From assembly GCA_022563015.1 (NCBI GenBank), contig JADFOF010000004.1, forward strand, positions 1-32,624: a stretch of 32,624 nt of DNA. The letters are read 5' to 3'. Numbering within the stretch: position 1 is the stretch's first letter; every line of letters begins with the position of its first letter. The stretch is from Planctomycetota bacterium (GTDB taxonomy: Bacteria > Planctomycetota > Phycisphaerae > Phycisphaerales > UBA1924). The position numbers and the translations under genes are program-made. The notes below the pieces were generated by a model, which saw only the letters and a list, made by a program, of their open reading frames with translations, was not told the DNA's origin and did not search any database. Positions 29,400-32,624 of this stretch are shown here, piece by piece.

Positions 29400-30479
29400 A
29401 TGGACGAGTCAGAGTATTCGGATGTGATCCGTATCCCGCCGGCGGAGCTGAAAAAGATCATCGAGCAGTGCATCGGGGCCGGCCGAGCGAAACGCATTCA
29501 GTACAACAGCATTGGCCTGACCGTCATGCACCCCGGCGGCACGCAGGCGAGATTCCAGGTGCACACACTGGACCTGTCCGCAACAGGCCTTGGGTTTCTT
29601 CACGGCGGCTACCTGCACAAGGGCTCCAAGTGCAGTATCCTCCTCAAAGGAGTCGGCGACACGTCGCTCAAAGTGACCGGGCAGATCACGAACTGCCTGC
29701 ACATCACCGGCTGTGTGCATAGAGTCGGAATGAAGTTCGACTGCCCCGCCGACATTGAGCGCTTACTCGGCGCAAACAATGAAGATGGTTCGCTGACGGG
29801 CAGACTGCTGTTCATCGAACAATCAGAACCGGAGCGAGGCCTCATGAAGCACGGGCTTCGCAGCACGAACATCGAGGTCATCGGCTTTGCTGCACCCGTC
29901 AAGGCGACGAGCTACCTGCGCTCCCACTCCGTCGAGCGCGTGTTGAGCGACATCGCGACGATCGAAGACTCGGTAACCGAGACGATTCTTTCGATCCGCA
30001 AGGCGAGCTATCGCGGACCGATCCTGTTGACGACGACCGATCAGAGATCCCCGGCCCTGTCCAAGGCCAAGGAACTGGGCGCCGGTCCTGCGCTGAACAA
30101 GCCGTTCGAGCCGTCCGAACTCATCCTGTTTTTGAGCGAGAACTGGGTCGATGAGGACGAAGACGATCAGGACGCCGATGCGCCCGACAGCGGCCTGCTT
30201 CGGCTGCTCGAATCCTACATCACGCAGGTTCACAATCTCACACGAGAGCTGGATGCGGCCACCCTGAGCGCTGATTACAGGCTGACACTCGGCGTCTGCC
30301 ACCGGTTCAAGGGCAGCGGCGCGCCGTTCGGCTTTTCGGATATCACCCAGGCGGCCTCTGAAGCCATCACCGCGCTCTACGCCGGCGGATCCATCCCCGA
30401 TGCCAGCGCGGAGCTTCGCAAACTTCGAGAAGTCTGCGCCCGGATCGATCTCAGTCAATCGGACCTTCTTGTCCCGTAA
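29400..30479 (+). CDS. PilZ-like + receiver-like + Hpt-like signalling protein
   Basis: PilZ-type HTLDLSATGLGFLHGG; receiver-like LLFIEQSEPERGLMKHGL...RVLSDIATIEDS...GPILLTTTDQ...NKPFEPSELILFL; Hpt-type GVCHRFKGSGAPFGFSDI. Confidence 0.7.
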   Translation: MDESEYSDVIRIPPAELKKIIEQCIGAGRAKRIQYNSIGLTVMHPGGTQARFQVHTLDLSATGLGFLHGGYLHKGSKCSILLKGVGDTSLKVTGQITNCLHITGCVHRVGMKFDCPADIERLLGANNEDGSLTGRLLFIEQSEPERGLMKHGLRSTNIEVIGFAAPVKATSYLRSHSVERVLSDIATIEDSVTETILSIRKASYRGPILLTTTDQRSPALSKAKELGAGPALNKPFEPSELILFLSENWVDEDEDDQDADAPDSGLLRLLESYITQVHNLTRELDAATLSADYRLTLGVCHRFKGSGAPFGFSDITQAASEAITALYAGGSIPDASAELRKLREVCARIDLSQSDLLVP

Positions 30480-30692
30480 CGATCGATCGTGCGATTGGCC
30501 TGCCCCACATGCCCGGTTCGATTTCGGCGATGGAATGGGGCTGGAACAAGGAGTGCTGGCGGCGGTTCAAACCGACGCGTGCGAAGACTCGGCATTGAGG
30601 TACATGAGGCTGTCCAGCCTGTGTGCCGTAAGTCGGGTTGCCGATGAGAACGGCGGCGATACGAATCAGCATCAATGCCGAAGTTCGCAAGG

Positions 30693-30809
30693 ATGCGGCG
30701 ATACGAACTCGCGGACGAACAATGGGCGTTGATCGAGGACCTGTTCCCGCCCGAGCGGGGCCACGCAGAGCCCGCCGATCAGAGGCCAACCAGATGGCCA
30801 TCCGATGTC
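30693..30809 (+). pseudogene. IS5-family-like transposase N-terminal fragment
   Basis: MRRYELADEQWALIEDLFPPERGH..., the characteristic MRRYELTDEQWxxIExLLPP N-terminus, then homology ends where the tandem repeat begins. Confidence 0.65.
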
Positions 30810-30914
30810 AACTTTGATCGAGCAGATGCAAGGTCTGATCGACAAGAGATGAGCTTTGATCGAGCCGAGGTGAACTTTGATCGAGCCGAGGCGAGCGATG
30901 ATCGAACGGAGGCG
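30810..30914. repeat. 5 x 21-bp tandem repeat encoding heptapeptides ([NS]FDRAE[AV]) in the + frame
   Basis: AACTTTGATCGAGCAGATGCA / AGGTCTGATCGACAAGAGATG / AGCTTTGATCGAGCCGAGGTG / AACTTTGATCGAGCCGAGGCG / AGCGATGATCGAACGGAGGCG. Confidence 0.9.
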
Positions 30915-30945
30915 GGCTCGGCGTGGTGCGGAAAGGGGGGAGATC

Positions 30946-30990
30946 TTCCGCAGGGTTTGGGAATCTCTGGATTCCCAATCCCCTGCAAGG
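30946..30990. repeat. Extended imperfect palindrome/hairpin
   Basis: TTCCG-CAGGGT-TTGGGAATC-TCTG-GATTCCCAA-TCCCCTG-CAAGGAA: 9-bp perfect inner stem with tetraloop, flanked by a second CAGGG/CCCTG and TTCC/GGAA pairing. Confidence 0.8.
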
Positions 30991-31049
30991 AATTGTATGG
31001 GCTATCGCCCGATTCCAGAGGATGAGCACGCGAGCGCCCTCCCACACTG

Positions 31050-31129
31050 TGCCGCTCCCCTGTCGGCGGAGCGATCGCGGACGGCTGCATTGAGCCGCAC
31101 GCATACAATCCCTCCGCAGGGGAGCGGCA
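31050..31129. repeat. Inverted repeat, 13-bp perfect arms
   Basis: TGCCGCTCCCCTG (31050-31062) and CAGGGGAGCGGCA (31117-31129), 54-bp spacer. Confidence 0.85.
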
Positions 31130-31230
31130 GGCGACATCGGTAGTCCACCCGGCAGTGTGCTTCATGTTCGCCGACGCACTGGTGGGAAAGCCACCAGCAG
31201 CATCGGGCGAGGCCACACTCGGCTCGGTAA

Positions 31231-32157
31231 TCATCGGGATGCCAATCCCCGTATGTATTCAAGAGTAAGAGTGGAATCTACTCCGTGAAGCCAGTCAACT
31301 AACAGATTGACTTTCCCAGCGATCCGAGGGTGCTTATCGTACGCATCCCACAACCACGGAACACCCATCATCATATAAGTAATGGTCTCCGCGATGTCAT
31401 TCCCGATCGACGATTGAGCATATCCGGTCACGAATCCTCGCTTTGCCCACTCTTGGCTTGACCGCGCTTCATACTCTGGATCTGCCAACAGTGCCACGCT
31501 GAACTCCGGATACCTGTACCCCAACGGCAGAAACTCAATCCACCTTTCCGCACTGAACGACGATTGGTTTCGATACAAGAGTAGAGTTGCGAATTCGTGA
31601 TGAATCGAGGCCTCCAACTGCTTCTTGGTACGGGCTCCTCGGGCGTTACCGTTACGGGCGATGATAATTCGATCGGGGGCTGGTGCCCATGTTCCACCGA
31701 TGTGTGCCCCATGCAGTTTGGCCGAAGAAACACAAACCACGAGGGTCAGCGATTCTCGCACGAGATTCTCAGGATACGCCGCGAGTGAAGATTGCAGAAC
31801 CTCCCGCATGAAAGGCAGATCGTACTCAGATAGTGGCTCGACACTGAGCGTGTCATCGTCCTTCGTCAGCAGACTGACTGAAGGGTTGATGATCACCTCG
31901 TATGCTGACAAGTCACCGTGCCGTCGTCGGATCTCCTTGTTGGGGTTGTCCGCACGCACGTCACCTGTAGCGCTCGAACTCTTCTGATCGACGGCGTCAG
32001 CAGCTCGCACGACACCAGTGGGCTGGGTAGTACAACCAACAACGGTTGTACAGACCATGATCGCGGTCGCCCAGGGGGCTGTCCAGTTCATGGCTGATCG
32101 GCTTCTCAACACACTTGAGTACGTTCCAGAACTGAGCCCTCGTTGCATTCGTTTCAT
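31231..32157 (-). CDS. Lipoprotein resembling putative zinc-binding metallopeptidases
   Basis: Lipobox region MVCTTVVGCTTQPT; IHHEFATLLLYRNQSSFSAERW and RGFVTGYAQSSIGNDIAETITYMM resemble a lipoprotein metallopeptidase-like family with an IHHEFSS motif; lower-GC codon usage than neighbours. Confidence 0.55.
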   Translation of the reverse strand: MKRMQRGLSSGTYSSVLRSRSAMNWTAPWATAIMVCTTVVGCTTQPTGVVRAADAVDQKSSSATGDVRADNPNKEIRRRHGDLSAYEVIINPSVSLLTKDDDTLSVEPLSEYDLPFMREVLQSSLAAYPENLVRESLTLVVCVSSAKLHGAHIGGTWAPAPDRIIIARNGNARGARTKKQLEASIHHEFATLLLYRNQSSFSAERWIEFLPLGYRYPEFSVALLADPEYEARSSQEWAKRGFVTGYAQSSIGNDIAETITYMMMGVPWLWDAYDKHPRIAGKVNLLVDWLHGVDSTLTLEYIRGLASR

Positions 32158-32311
32158 GTCCAAGCCCCTTCCGTAGACATTCACCGGGCGCCACCAGTCT
32201 GCCGACGGCGGATCTGGCAGTGCGTTTGACGTAGTGTACAGCGCTGGCAGGCACACCGCCGATGGCACCCAATCTACACACATGCCCCCGCCTCATTCCC
32301 CCGCCCCACCG

Positions 32312-32340
32312 CTTCGCGCTCTTGGCGTCCTTCGCGTTCC
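32312..32340. repeat. Reverse-complement copy of the AACGCGAAGG...GCGCGAAG motif
   Basis: CTTCGCGCTCTTGGCGTCCTTCGCGTT = rc of AACGCGAAGGACGCCAAGAGCGCGAAG; compare 28417-28443 AACGCGAAGGTCGCGAAGAGCGCGAAG. Confidence 0.8.
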
Positions 32341-32371
32341 ACTCCGCGCTCTCTGCGTTCAGTCCGCCCGG

Positions 32372-32429
32372 ACGTCGGCTCGGAGATCCGACCTACCTCT
32401 AAACGTCGGCTCGGAGAGCCGACCTACCT
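32372..32429. repeat. Two 27-bp hairpin repeats at 31-bp period
   Basis: ACGTCGGCTCGGAGATCCGACCTACCT and ACGTCGGCTCGGAGAGCCGACCTACCT, one mismatch; each contains GTCGGCT-CGGAG-AGCCGAC or a near version. Confidence 0.9.
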
Positions 32430-32624
32430 GTGAGTGGACCCGATGCTCTGGGCCGCGCGCGCCAGCGCTTCGTCGGCCTCGGCGTCGGTCATGACGAACG
32501 GCAGGCGGAACCGAACCGATCGCTGCCCGCATGGAAGGACGATGAGCTTCAGCGCGAACATGCCCTTGATCAGGCGGTCCCGCGCCCCGGGGTCCGCCGC
32601 GGTGAACGCGACCAGCGAACCCAC
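32424..32624 (-). CDS. Class-III (PLP) aminotransferase, C-terminal end, resembling L-lysine 6-transaminase; 5' part outside the window
   Basis: GSLVAFTAADPGARDRLIKGMFALKLIVLPCGQRSVRFRLPFVMTDAEADEALARAAQSI. Confidence 0.75.
   Translation of the reverse strand: MGSLVAFTAADPGARDRLIKGMFALKLIVLPCGQRSVRFRLPFVMTDAEADEALARAAQSIGSTHR

Noticed and set aside
30810-30914. CRISPR array interpretation of the 21-bp tandem repeats
   Set aside because: Units are directly contiguous with no spacers, and follow a 7-codon period; no cas genes nearby.

Overview
The window looks chimeric. Bases 1 to ~2350 are lower-GC and proteobacteria-like: the 3' end of a transaldolase, a small membrane protein, and a Rieske + glutamate-synthase-FMN-domain protein. 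At ~2341-2365 that last gene breaks off inside its FMN domain and runs directly into the interior of a minus-strand pheS. From there the sequence is high-GC and planctomycete/Phycisphaerae-like. It carries a near-complete minus-strand S10/spc/alpha ribosomal-protein cluster, in transcription order: rpsJ, rplC, rplD, rplW, rplB, rpsS, rplV, rpsC, rplP, rpmC, rpsQ, rplN, rplX, rplE, rpsN, rpsH, rplF, rplR, rpsE, rplO, secY, rpmJ, rpsM, rpsK, rpoA, rplQ. rpmD, adk, map, infA and rpsD are absent from it. To the right are an accessory plus-strand block (secreted unknown, M28 lipoprotein peptidase, membrane protein, asparagine synthetase), a DUF481-like porin, an ABC-F ATPase, a PilZ-receiver-Hpt protein, a transposase remnant with a 5 x 21-bp heptapeptide-type repeat, a metallopeptidase-like lipoprotein, and the C-terminus of a class-III aminotransferase. 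The strongest hunt items are: (1) an apparent XRE/HTH-like N-terminal domain fused to ribosomal protein L22; (2) a ~90-100 bp palindromic element present twice in opposite orientation with conserved arms and a variable loop; (3) the chimeric junction itself; (4) the PilZ-REC-Hpt architecture; (5) an unusual insertion with an embedded GNRA hairpin inside asnB; (6) hairpins and palindromes around the S10 operon. I see no CRISPR array, rRNA, or tRNA I could defend. All homology calls are from motif recognition; no searches were run.
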